A stretch of DNA of 64,000 nucleotides from GJ-E10 sp035625725. GTDB lineage: Bacteria > Pseudomonadota > Gammaproteobacteria > Burkholderiales > Burkholderiaceae_F. Under the pieces are notes generated by a model. That model was not told the DNA's origin and did not search any database. It saw only the letters and a list, made by a program, of their open reading frames with translations. The DNA lies in the NCBI GenBank assembly GCA_035625725.1, contig DASPPB010000006.1, positions 62,001 to 126,000 on the forward strand, in the 5' to 3' direction. The translations under genes were made by a program, and so were the position numbers. Shown piece after piece: positions 8,626-16,119 of the stretch; within the stretch, counting starts at the first letter, position 1, and every line of letters starts with the position of its first letter.

Positions 8626-9548
8626 TCGCCCGGCCCCGGTTTTGTCGGAGATTTGCCCCGCAGAACGACACTGGGGTCGCGCTCGAGTTCATCGGTGAGG
8701 CGCTTGAGCGAGGCTGTGAGCGAGCGCAGCTCGACGACCAGCGTCTGCGCTTCGGGCAGCGCATCGTTGGAAAAGGCCGTAAATCCGGCTCGCGCGCTAT
8801 CCATTGCACGCGAGGCGCTCGCTCCCGCGCGCGCGCCTTCTGCCGCCATTTGATCGAAGGCGTCGGCACTGCGCCGCAAGCGCTCGACGAGTTGCGACAA
8901 CTCGGTCGTGAGCCGCGCGGCGTTTTGCATGGTGCGGGCCGCATCGCTCACACCCGCGTCGATCGTGGTGGCGCGCGCCGCCAACGTGTGCGAGACCGTT
9001 TCGAGGCTGGCAAGCGTCTGCTTCAGGGCATTGCGGTTGCGGTCGTCGAGCATGGCGTTAAACCGTTCGCTGCTGCGGTTCAGGTTCTGGAGCAAGGCGC
9101 TTACTTGCGTGTCCAGGCGCAGCATCAGTGACGGACCCGACGGAATTACCGGGAACTCCTCGTTGGGCAGAGGTGCCAGTTGCGGCGATTCGCGGCTGCC
9201 GCCCGCAAGCTCCACGTGCGCGATACCCGTCAGCCCTTGGCTCTGCAAAACCGCAACGGTATCTTGTTTGATGGGCGTGCCGCGCTCGATATCGAGGGTG
9301 AGCTGCACCTGCTCTACGTTGCCGGGAGCCAGCGCGATGCGCCGCACGCGCCCCACCTGCACCCCCCGATAGCGCACCGGGGCATCGGGGCTCAGACCGG
9401 ACACCGACTCGCTCATGTAGACCAGATATGTGTCGTAGCTTGCACGCAGGGTTTTTCCGCTGCTCAACCACAACAAGCCGGCGATCAGCGCCGCGCTCAG
9501 CAAGAGCACGAAGGCCCCAACAACCGCAAAATTCACCTTCGTTTCCAT
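8622..9548 (-). CDS. MCE (MlaD-type) lipid-transport protein
   Basis: A 308-residue protein with one N-terminal membrane helix (about residues 8-28), one MCE domain (about 38-120, with 'PVRYRGVQVGRV') and a long alpha-helical, coiled-coil-prone C-terminal part rich in Ala, Arg and Ser (about 150-290). MCE proteins form hexameric rings that pass phospholipids across the periplasm; this topology is anchored in the inner membrane. It overlaps the upstream ATPase gene by 16 bases and the downstream lipoprotein gene by 4. It is longer than MlaD of E. coli (about 180 residues) because of the helical tail. Confidence 0.9.
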   Translation of the reverse strand: METKVNFAVVGAFVLLLSAALIAGLLWLSSGKTLRASYDTYLVYMSESVSGLSPDAPVRYRGVQVGRVRRIALAPGNVEQVQLTLDIERGTPIKQDTVAVLQSQGLTGIAHVELAGGSRESPQLAPLPNEEFPVIPSGPSLMLRLDTQVSALLQNLNRSSERFNAMLDDRNRNALKQTLASLETVSHTLAARATTIDAGVSDAARTMQNAARLTTELSQLVERLRRSADAFDQMAAEGARAGASASRAMDSARAGFTAFSNDALPEAQTLVVELRSLTASLKRLTDELERDPSVVLRGKSPTKPGPGE

Positions 9549-10321
9549 GCCTGTTCGCGCGCGGCACGCCCGCGCGGCCCGTAGAAGTACTCTCGCACGA
9601 GCGGATGCTCGGACTGGGCCAGCTCCTGCATCGTGCCGATGCCCACAATGTGCCCGTCGCTTAGCACGGCGACCCGATCTGCGCTACGCCACAGCAGATC
9701 CAGATCGTGGGTCACCATCATAATGGTTAAGCCCAGTGCGTCGCGGAGGTGGCGTACGAGCTCGTCAATTCCGGCCGCGCTCAACGGATCGAGACCCGCG
9801 GTTGGCTCATCGAGAAACAGCAGTTCGGGATCGAGGGCCAGAGCCCGCGCGAGCGCGGCGCGTTTGCGCATTCCGCCCGACAGTTCGTTGGGATACTTTT
9901 GCCCGGCGTCTGGCGGCAGTCCGGCGAGCCCGATCTTGACGGCCGCGACTTCCGCGCGCAAACGGGTGCTGAAGGCGGTGTGTTCCTCGAGGACCGTAGT
10001 GACGTTTTCTGCGACAGTAAGTCCGCTAAACAGTGCCCCGCGCTCGAACATCACCCCCCACCTGCGCCGCAGTCCCAGCGCCAGTTCATCGTCGAGGCCG
10101 GTTACTTCTTGACCAAAGATTCGAATCGAACCGGAAACAGGCGCCTGCAGCACGATCATCTCGCGCAGCAGTGTCGACTTGCCGCAGCCGCTGGCACCGA
10201 CGAGCGCGAAGACTTCACCGCGTCCGACCGAAAAGCTCACGCCGTCGTGCACCACCGCGCTACCAAAGCGCGTATGCAGGTCCCGCACCTCGATGACGCT
10301 CGCGCTCACAGCCGCAGCCAA
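9533..10321 (-). CDS. ABC transporter ATP-binding protein, MlaF-type
   Basis: A 262-residue ABC ATPase with Walker A 'GASGCGKST' (42-50), the signature 'LSGGMRKR' and Walker B 'LLFLDEPTAGLD'. It energises lipid transport with the MlaE-type permease encoded immediately upstream, with which it overlaps by 16 bases. Downstream it overlaps the MCE gene. The 'MRKRAALARAL' form of the signature is usual for MlaF/Mkl-type ATPases. Assignment to the MCE system rests on the operon as well as on sequence. Confidence 0.93.
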   Translation of the reverse strand: MAAAVSASVIEVRDLHTRFGSAVVHDGVSFSVGRGEVFALVGASGCGKSTLLREMIVLQAPVSGSIRIFGQEVTGLDDELALGLRRRWGVMFERGALFSGLTVAENVTTVLEEHTAFSTRLRAEVAAVKIGLAGLPPDAGQKYPNELSGGMRKRAALARALALDPELLFLDEPTAGLDPLSAAGIDELVRHLRDALGLTIMMVTHDLDLLWRSADRVAVLSDGHIVGIGTMQELAQSEHPLVREYFYGPRGRAAREQAWKRR

Positions 10322-11451
10322 CTAAACGCGATGGAAAACAGCGCGTCGCTCAGAATGACGAGAAAGATCGACTGCACCACGCTGACGGTGGTCTGCCGAC
10401 CGACACTTTCCGCACTGCCGCTGACACGAAATCCCTGATAGCAACCGACCAGGGCGATGATGATCGCGAACACGGGAGCTTTGCCGATACCGATGACGTA
10501 GGAAGTCAGGCTGACCGCTTCCGAAAGGCGGTTCAAGAAGGTGGGGAAACTGACTTGCAGCTGGGCACGCGCCATGATCATGCCGCCCAGTATGCCCATG
10601 ATATTCGTATACACGGTGAGCAAGGGGAGCACGAGGGCTAGCGCCAGCACCTTCGGCAAGACAAGCAGATCGAGCGGAGCGATGCCAATCGTGCGCAGCG
10701 CATCGATCTCTTCAGTGACCTTCATTGTTCCGATTTGCGCCGTGTAGGCAGAGCCGGAGCGGCCGGCAACGATGATGGCGGTGATCAGGGGCGAGAGTTC
10801 ACGCACCATGGACAGACCCACAAGGTCCGCGATGTAGATGTTGGCACCGACACGCCGCAGTTGCTCGGCACCCTGGTACGCAATGACGATTCCCAACAGA
10901 AACGTCAGCAGACCGGTGATCGGCAGCGCTTCGAAGCCGGCGCTTTGTACGTTATGGAAGATGGCGCGCCAGCGAATCCGACCCGGCGCCAGAACCGAGC
11001 GTGCCAGCGCGCTGGCCGCTTCCCCGAGGAAGGACAACAGCCCGAGGCTGGAGAGCAGACCCTCCCATGCCAAACGGCCCAGCGTTGCGAGCGATCCTGG
11101 AGGTGGCGCTGCCGCGGCGCCCGTCGCGGTCGTGCGCGACGCGATGAGCTTGAGCAATTCTTCAAATTCCGGCCGCAGACCTTCGATCTGAACCACGCAT
11201 CCGCGCGCGCGCAGCGCGAGCACGGTACGCTGCAGCAACCAGGCCCCCGATGTGTCGAGCGCGGTGAGCGCCGTCGCATCAATGCGAACCTGCGGACCGA
11301 AGGCGTCGTCCAGAGACGCGATGCGCTCTTCCAGGGGTGCCAGCATGCGCGTAATCCAGGCCCCCTCGCAGCGCCAATGCGCGGAATCATCCCCGCGGAC
11401 GATGTTCGGGACATCCGGCGCAGCGACTGCAGGCGGTCTCATTGACTGCAA
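10306..11451 (-). CDS. MlaE-type permease with fused N-terminal STAS domain
   Basis: A 381-residue protein. Residues 1 to about 115 read as a STAS (MlaB-like) domain ('VRIDATALTALDTSGAWLL'), and the remainder is an MlaE permease with several hydrophobic segments and the conserved 'LSPLITAIIVAGRSGSAYTA' loop. In E. coli MlaB is a separate protein that binds and activates MlaF; here the regulatory domain is fused to the permease. It is the first gene of the four-gene operon and starts at the ATG at 11451. With the ATPase, MCE protein and lipoprotein it makes an inner-membrane phospholipid or hydrophobic-compound transporter. Confidence 0.92.
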   Translation of the reverse strand: MQSMRPPAVAAPDVPNIVRGDDSAHWRCEGAWITRMLAPLEERIASLDDAFGPQVRIDATALTALDTSGAWLLQRTVLALRARGCVVQIEGLRPEFEELLKLIASRTTATGAAAAPPPGSLATLGRLAWEGLLSSLGLLSFLGEAASALARSVLAPGRIRWRAIFHNVQSAGFEALPITGLLTFLLGIVIAYQGAEQLRRVGANIYIADLVGLSMVRELSPLITAIIVAGRSGSAYTAQIGTMKVTEEIDALRTIGIAPLDLLVLPKVLALALVLPLLTVYTNIMGILGGMIMARAQLQVSFPTFLNRLSEAVSLTSYVIGIGKAPVFAIIIALVGCYQGFRVSGSAESVGRQTTVSVVQSIFLVILSDALFSIAFSWLRL

Positions 11452-11768
11452 ATGCTACCAACGGGCCCGCGGCTTCGCACGCGGTTGGCGCCCATCGCCG
11501 CAGAGCACTTGCATGCCGCAACGATCACCGCGGACCGCACCCCGGGCTCCTGCCGAAGATCGCCATGCTTGGCCAGACCTGGTCCTGGGATGGTGTTTGC
11601 GCGTGCCGGGTCCATCGACAAGTTCGCCGGGCGCGCAGAAGCGCGGTGCCGGCCGCGGGACCGACGGCGTCCCCGTGGGAAGATCCCGCCGCATCGCGGC
11701 AACCGGAGAAGGCGCCGCCGCGGCAGACGCGCGCTGTCCCTTGGAGCGATCGATGCGGTTTGCCGGCT
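11452..11768. other. Intergenic stretch upstream of the MCE operon
   Basis: No reading frame with a recognisable motif. It should hold the promoter of the leftward MCE operon, but no clear -35/-10 pair was found. Confidence 0.4.
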
Positions 11769-12137
11769 TCACTGCCGCCGGGCGCCCACACCCAGCACCG
11801 CTGCGATGAGAAAACTCGTGATCGAAATGAAAATGCTGGCGAGAAACGCGGTGCCAAAGCTCGAAATGGTGAACCCCGTGACAAGCGCGGAGACCAACAT
11901 CAGTACGGCGGCATTGATCACGAGCAGGAAGATTCCCAGAGTAAGCACCGTCAGCGGAAGCGTCAGCACGATCAGCAGCGGCCGCACGATCGCGTTGGCA
12001 AACCCCAAAACCAACGCCGAAACGATCAACGAAGAAGTGTCGGCAAAGTGAATGCCGCTGAAAACGCGGCTCGCGACCCATAGCGACAGCGAGGTGACCA
12101 GCCAGTGCAACACGAAGCGCGCAAATTTATTCGGCAT
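11769..12137 (-). CDS. Small integral membrane protein, phage-holin-like/YvlD family
   Basis: About 122 residues, mostly membrane: four hydrophobic segments, with 'FANAIVRPLLIVLTLPLTVL' in the middle, typical of the bacterial 'phage holin family' (YvlD-type) small membrane proteins. Despite the name these are usually chromosomal proteins of unknown function. The ATG at 12137 is preferred because the family pattern begins there; ATGs at 12149 and 12176 are in frame and no strong ribosome binding site decides between them. It lies 317 bases upstream of the MCE operon in the same direction. Confidence 0.8.
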   Translation of the reverse strand: MPNKFARFVLHWLVTSLSLWVASRVFSGIHFADTSSLIVSALVLGFANAIVRPLLIVLTLPLTVLTLGIFLLVINAAVLMLVSALVTGFTISSFGTAFLASIFISITSFLIAAVLGVGARRQ

Positions 12138-12173
12138 AAACGGCCGCATTTTCCGGATTGTTAGCACCATGCC

Positions 12174-12210
12174 CATTGTACGGTCGTTTCGCGAGGGCGA
12201 CGATACAATG
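12174..12210. repeat. Inverted repeat between divergent membrane-protein genes
   Basis: CATTGTA at 12174-12180 and its exact complement TACAATG at 12204-12210, with inner arms TCGT (12184-12187) and ACGA (12200-12203) also pairing. It is placed between the leftward holin-like gene and the rightward permease gene, so it could be an operator; this is inference. Confidence 0.35.
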
Positions 12211-12437
12211 CGCGCCTCTGATGCCGACTCGCACGGCGCAGGGACTGGGAGGGCGTGTTGCCGTCTTCCGATGCGCGAGTCGCTGCCTCGAGTCCGAAGG
12301 CCAAGGCGGCCTTGATTTGCCGGCGCGGGGACCGGTGGTGTTCGCCCTGGGAGTCACGTTACGGGCGATGCGGCAGCTCATCTGGTGCGGCCGCAAGCTC
12401 TGCGCGAGTGCTGCCGGGATCAAAGGCGGGCGTTGCA

Positions 12438-13685
12438 ATGACGGCGACGGTCAGTGCCATCTTCTTGGCGGTCTATCTGGGCATGATCCTGGGCGGATTG
12501 CCGTTTCTGCAGCTCGATCGCACCGGTGTCGCATTGCTGGGCGCCATTGCCATGATCGGCGTCGGCGCCGTGAGTCTGGAGCAGGCCTCCAGTTCGGTTC
12601 ACCTGCCGACTCTCATTGTGTTTTTCTCGTTTATGGTCCTGTCCGCGCAAATGCGCCTGGGCGGCTTCTATGCCTGGGTGACCCGCGGTATTGCAACCCT
12701 GCCCGTTTCACCGATGGGGCTGCTGGGCGTGCTCATATTTGTCGTTGCCGCGCTCTCGGCCGTATTTAGCAACGACATCGTCTGTCTGGCTTGCGCACCG
12801 GTGCTCCTTGATGCCTGCCTGGAGCGACGACTCGATCCTGTGCCCTATTTGCTGGGGCTCGCTTGCGCGGCAAATATCGGTTCGGCGGCAACGATCATAG
12901 GCAATCCACAAAACATCCTCATCGGGCAGACGCTCCAGCTCTCCTTTGCCGGCTACCTCTCGGAGGCCGCCGTGCCGGTTTTTTTGGGGTTGCTCGCGAC
13001 GTGGGCGCTAATCGGCTGGCAGACGCGAGGCCGCTGGGTGCAAGTTGAACCCATGCATGACCGCGACGCCCCTCGCACGGAACGGGAAGTCAACGCGGAG
13101 CTCGATTTTTGGCAAAGCATCAAGGGCGCGATCGCGGCGGGTGCGCTGCTCCTTGCATTCTTGTTCGCGCCCTGGCCGAGGGAGCACGTGGCACTGATTG
13201 CGGCAGGCCTCTTGCTCATGAGCCGGCGCCTGCATTCCAGCCGGATGCTGGGCCTGGTGGATTGGGAGCTCCTCGTGCTTTTTAGCGGCTTGTTTGTCGT
13301 AAACGACGCGATGCAGCGCACCGGGATCCCGGCCGAAATCATCGCCGACCTGGCTGCTTGGGGGGTGGATTTACGCGCGCTCGGGCCGCTGTTTATCGCA
13401 ACTTTGCTGCTCTCCAATGTCGTTTCCAACGTACCCGCGGTCATGCTGCTGCTGCCGCTGGCCAATCAAGCGATGTCCGGACCTGTGCTTGCCCTGGTGA
13501 GCACGTTGGCCGGTAACTTTTTGGTCGTGGGCAGCATTGCCAACCTGATCGTGGTGGGCGCAGCGGCGCGCCGGGGTGTTCGGATCGATTGGCGCCGGCA
13601 TGCTCGCACCGGCGTGCCCGTCACGCTGGCCAGTTTGGCGATCTGCGCTGTTTACCTTTGGCTGCGGGTGCATGCGCTGCGTTAG
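12438..13685 (+). CDS. Anion/citrate-type permease of the ArsB/NhaD/SLC13 superfamily
   Basis: A 415-residue, very hydrophobic protein with about ten membrane segments in two repeats. The paired motifs 'VFSNDIVCLACAPVLL' and 'NIGSAATIIGNPQNILIG' in the first half, and 'LLSNVVSNVPAVMLLLPLA' in the second, are the hallmark of ion-transporter superfamily members such as ArsB, CitM and NhaD. The ATG at 12438 is chosen since everything upstream in frame is non-hydrophobic and low-complexity. The substrate (arsenite, citrate, other anions or Na+) cannot be decided; no arsenic genes are nearby. Confidence 0.85.
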   Translation: MTATVSAIFLAVYLGMILGGLPFLQLDRTGVALLGAIAMIGVGAVSLEQASSSVHLPTLIVFFSFMVLSAQMRLGGFYAWVTRGIATLPVSPMGLLGVLIFVVAALSAVFSNDIVCLACAPVLLDACLERRLDPVPYLLGLACAANIGSAATIIGNPQNILIGQTLQLSFAGYLSEAAVPVFLGLLATWALIGWQTRGRWVQVEPMHDRDAPRTEREVNAELDFWQSIKGAIAAGALLLAFLFAPWPREHVALIAAGLLLMSRRLHSSRMLGLVDWELLVLFSGLFVVNDAMQRTGIPAEIIADLAAWGVDLRALGPLFIATLLLSNVVSNVPAVMLLLPLANQAMSGPVLALVSTLAGNFLVVGSIANLIVVGAAARRGVRIDWRRHARTGVPVTLASLAICAVYLWLRVHALR

Positions 13686-13792
13686 GCGTATCGGCATCGG
13701 GCCTCGCGAGCGCGGCGTTGCGCCCAGGCTGCGGGGTGCGGCAAACGCGCCTTTGCCAAAGGAGAGTGCACATCGGGCCGGCGCCGGTTCGC

Positions 13793-14116
13793 TTATAGAT
13801 CTTCGCCACCCAGCGTGCCGAACTCTACGGGCGTTTTTACATAGAACAGCTCTACGCCCTCGCTTCTGAGGCGGGCAAACAGACGCGTGGCTTCCTCGGC
13901 GGTCACGGCCATGACCACCTCGATCGGCTGATCGGCGAGTTCGAAAAAGTGCGCGGAATGAATCCGCCCGTGGTGGCCAAAGCCTTCGCTTGCCGCAATG
14001 AGGGTCGCTCCCCTCAGGTCCATATCTTTGGCCAGGTGAACCAGCCAGTCGGCCAACGGTTTGCCATGGTGGCGTCGGTCCTGCTGTGTAAAGAAGGTTA
14101 TCTGGTAGCCGTTCAT
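13793..14116 (-). CDS. DUF190 PII-like protein of the fluoride operon
   Basis: A 107-residue DUF190 protein, a small alpha/beta fold related to PII signalling proteins. Start ATG at 14116; a longer in-frame form is not needed. 'NGYQITFFTQQDRRHHGKPL' at the N-terminus and 'GATLIAASEGFGHHGRIHS' are typical of the family. It begins 22 bases after crcB and is cotranscribed with it. DUF190 genes often accompany crcB, so a role in sensing or tuning fluoride export is plausible but unproven. Confidence 0.85.
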   Translation of the reverse strand: MNGYQITFFTQQDRRHHGKPLADWLVHLAKDMDLRGATLIAASEGFGHHGRIHSAHFFELADQPIEVVMAVTAEEATRLFARLRSEGVELFYVKTPVEFGTLGGEDL

Positions 14117-14138
14117 GCGCGTGTCTCCCCGACGGATC

Positions 14139-14522
14139 TCAGCGAGCTTGCACCCACTGCCAGGATGCAAATCCGGCCAGCGTCATCAGCACGGAGCCCG
14201 TCACGTGGGTTGCGATCGCCCCCATCGCCATCGGCAGCCGTCCCTCTTGCAAAAGCGTCACGACTTCGGCCGAAAAGGTGGAGAAAGTCGTCAGTCCGCC
14301 GCAAAAGCCCGTGATCAGAAACAGTCGCCATTCTGGTGCAATTGCCGGCGCCTGTGCGAAATAGGCCGCGGCCACGCCGATGACGTAGCCGCCAATCAAA
14401 TTGGCGGCCAGGGTCCCAGGAGGTATTGCCGGGAATATGCCGTTGAGTTTGCTGCCCAGCATCCAGCGCAGTAGGGCGCCGATGGCCGAGCCCAACGAAA
14501 TGACGAGTATCGCTTTCCACAT
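14139..14522 (-). CDS. crcB: Fluoride channel CrcB/Fluc
   Basis: A 127-residue protein with four membrane helices, the usual size for Fluc fluoride channels, which work as antiparallel dimers in the inner membrane. Family motifs are 'TLAANLIGG' (Asn41) and 'GFCGGLTTFSTFS' (72-84, the Na+-site and Phe-box region). The ATG at 14522 is preceded by AAGGAC. It is headed by a fluoride riboswitch on the same strand and a hairpin that buries its ribosome binding site, so expression should rise with intracellular fluoride. Confidence 0.95.
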   Translation of the reverse strand: MWKAILVISLGSAIGALLRWMLGSKLNGIFPAIPPGTLAANLIGGYVIGVAAAYFAQAPAIAPEWRLFLITGFCGGLTTFSTFSAEVVTLLQEGRLPMAMGAIATHVTGSVLMTLAGFASWQWVQAR

Positions 14523-14524
14523 GT

Positions 14525-14558
14525 GCCTGTCCTTATTTTCAGGTGTTGTTGGACAGGC
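14525..14558 (-). promoter_or_regulatory. Hairpin sequestering the crcB ribosome binding site
   Basis: On the minus strand GCCTGTCC and GGACAGGC form a perfect 8-bp stem around an 18-base loop. The 3' arm contains the GGAC part of the AAGGAC ribosome binding site, two bases before the crcB ATG. It sits directly downstream of the fluoride aptamer, so it is a likely translational expression platform; the switching mechanism is inferred. Confidence 0.6.
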
Positions 14559-14590
14559 GCGTAGCCATCTGCCTACGCGGCCCATCCGGG

Positions 14591-14668
14591 CCGACATAGG
14601 CATCATTAGCCTCAGCATCGGGCGGTTCGATGTGCCTTAGCGCATCCGGAGGAATGCCATCTCCAAGA
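14591..14668 (-). promoter_or_regulatory. Fluoride riboswitch (crcB motif) aptamer
   Basis: Minus strand, 5' to 3': P1 hairpin GGAG/CTCC in GGAGATGGCATTCCTCC (14648-14664), then a linker with a small optional hairpin (GATG/CATC), then GAACCGCC...GGC (P3) and AATGATGCC (14593-14610 region). The P1 loop GGCAT is exactly complementary to the 3' ATGCC, giving the pseudoknot that defines the fluoride aptamer. The conserved 'AACYGCC' and 'AUGAUGCCUA' blocks match known crcB motifs recalled from the literature. A CAGAAT at 14672-14677 could be the -10 box. crcB lies immediately downstream. Confidence 0.88.
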
Positions 14669-14874
14669 CAAATTCTGCCACAGGAGAAATTCGCACGATC
14701 GTGGGGAAAGCGAGGCACAAGTCTCGCGCCCCCTGGGATTGCGGGTCCATCGACCGGCAGTGCAGCAAAGGGGAGATTTCCGATTCCGAGCCCGTCGGCA
14801 GGCGCTGCGTCGCCCGTCGGTCAGACCGTCGATCTGTGCGCGAGGTGCGACTCCCAGGACCTGGTGCGCTGGCC

Positions 14875-15768
14875 CTATGCGGACAGCGCTTTCGGTCGGC
14901 CAACCAGACTGTCGATCAACCGATCTTTCTCGGCCCATTGCTCTTCGACCCACGAGCTGATGCGCTGCCGGTATGCCTTGTCGCCAACCGGGTCGCTTCC
15001 CAGCACCTGTGACGGAATCTCGCGCTGCTGAATGCGCACGGTCACCGCGTCGATGCGCCCGCACAGCAGATCCCAGAAATTCGGGGCCCCGTGCGGATAG
15101 ACGATGGTCACGTCAAGCAAGGCTTCGAACTGTTCGCCCATCGTCGCCAGCGCGACACCGAGGCCGCCGATTTTTGGCTTAAGCAGGTGGCGGTAGGGAC
15201 TGTGCTGCTGGGCGTGCTTTGCGGGTGTGAAGCGGGTGCCCTCCACGAAATTGATGACCGTGGTGGGAATGCGCTTGAACTTCTGGCACGACTGCCGGGT
15301 CGTTTTCAAGTCGCGGTGGTGTCCGCCCTTGCCGCGTCCGCGATCGAGAAACGGAAAGTCGAGCGCCCACCAAGCCAATCCAATCACCGGAACCCAGATG
15401 AGCTCGCGCTTGAGAAAGAACTTCAGAAACGGTATGCGACCATGAAAAACGCGCTGGAGCACCAAGATATCCACCCAGCTCTGATGGTTACTCGAAACGA
15501 GATACCAGCCGCGCGCGTGGAGTTGTTCCGCGCCTTGCACATCCCACCGTGCGCGCCCGGCTGCGTCCATCCAGACGTTGTTCACGCCGACCCAGCCCGA
15601 GGCCAATGCGTTGAGCACTCGGTCGCACTGATGCCGCACGACCTCGGCGGGCACAAGCAGCTTGAGCAGTGCCGGCGGCACCATCAGGCAGGTGACCATG
15701 AGCGTGTTGAGTACGAGCGCGAAACCCGTTAGGACACCGCGCAAGCCGGCCAGAAGGCGTGCAAGCAT
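14875..15768 (-). CDS. 1-acyl-sn-glycerol-3-phosphate acyltransferase-family protein (YihG-like)
   Basis: A 297-residue membrane acyltransferase. An N-terminal hydrophobic helix (about 12-36) is followed by the catalytic HX4D motif 'NHQSWVD' (His95, Asp100) and the acceptor-binding 'FVEGTRF' (174-180). This arrangement and the length fit the LCLAT/YihG branch of the PlsC superfamily, which acylates lysophospholipids at the inner membrane. The C-terminal half has the 'VTIVYPHGAPNFWDLLCG' region typical of the branch. It is a single gene with its own promoter; the exact acceptor is not known. Confidence 0.88.
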   Translation of the reverse strand: MLARLLAGLRGVLTGFALVLNTLMVTCLMVPPALLKLLVPAEVVRHQCDRVLNALASGWVGVNNVWMDAAGRARWDVQGAEQLHARGWYLVSSNHQSWVDILVLQRVFHGRIPFLKFFLKRELIWVPVIGLAWWALDFPFLDRGRGKGGHHRDLKTTRQSCQKFKRIPTTVINFVEGTRFTPAKHAQQHSPYRHLLKPKIGGLGVALATMGEQFEALLDVTIVYPHGAPNFWDLLCGRIDAVTVRIQQREIPSQVLGSDPVGDKAYRQRISSWVEEQWAEKDRLIDSLVGRPKALSA

Positions 15769-16119
15769 AAAAGGAAATCAGAGCGACAAAGCCGCACAGC
15801 CGTTTCTCAGAGCCCCGTTACCGCGAAGGGGTATGCACTCCGATGCAAGCGGCAAACGGTCGTTGGGCGGCGGCACAACTATAGGCCATTTGTCCGCCGC
15901 ACGTCTTGCTCCCCGTTAATGAGCCGCAAGGCGCAGGAGCCTTTTGCCGCGAAAGGCCTGCAACACCCGCCGACCTTGACATCGATCAGCACCACCTCGG
16001 CATTTCGATCAGACAATCCGGGCTCGGTTCGTTTCGTGGCCGTCGCAGTGCGCCGTAGATTTTTGCCCACGGCCTTGCGCTGCCTTCGCGACGGGCCCTG
16101 CTTAAATGAAAGGGTTGTC
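15769..16119. other. Intergenic region upstream of the Kor operon
   Basis: No gene seen. It lies between the leftward acyltransferase gene and the rightward Kor operon and must carry promoters for both. A TTGACA at 15976-15981 is present but has no good -10 at normal spacing. AAAGGG at 16109-16114 is the ribosome binding site of the next gene. Confidence 0.4.

Noticed and set aside
15976..16010. Sigma-70 promoter before the Kor operon
   Set aside because: TTGACA is present but no acceptable -10 at 16-18 bases.
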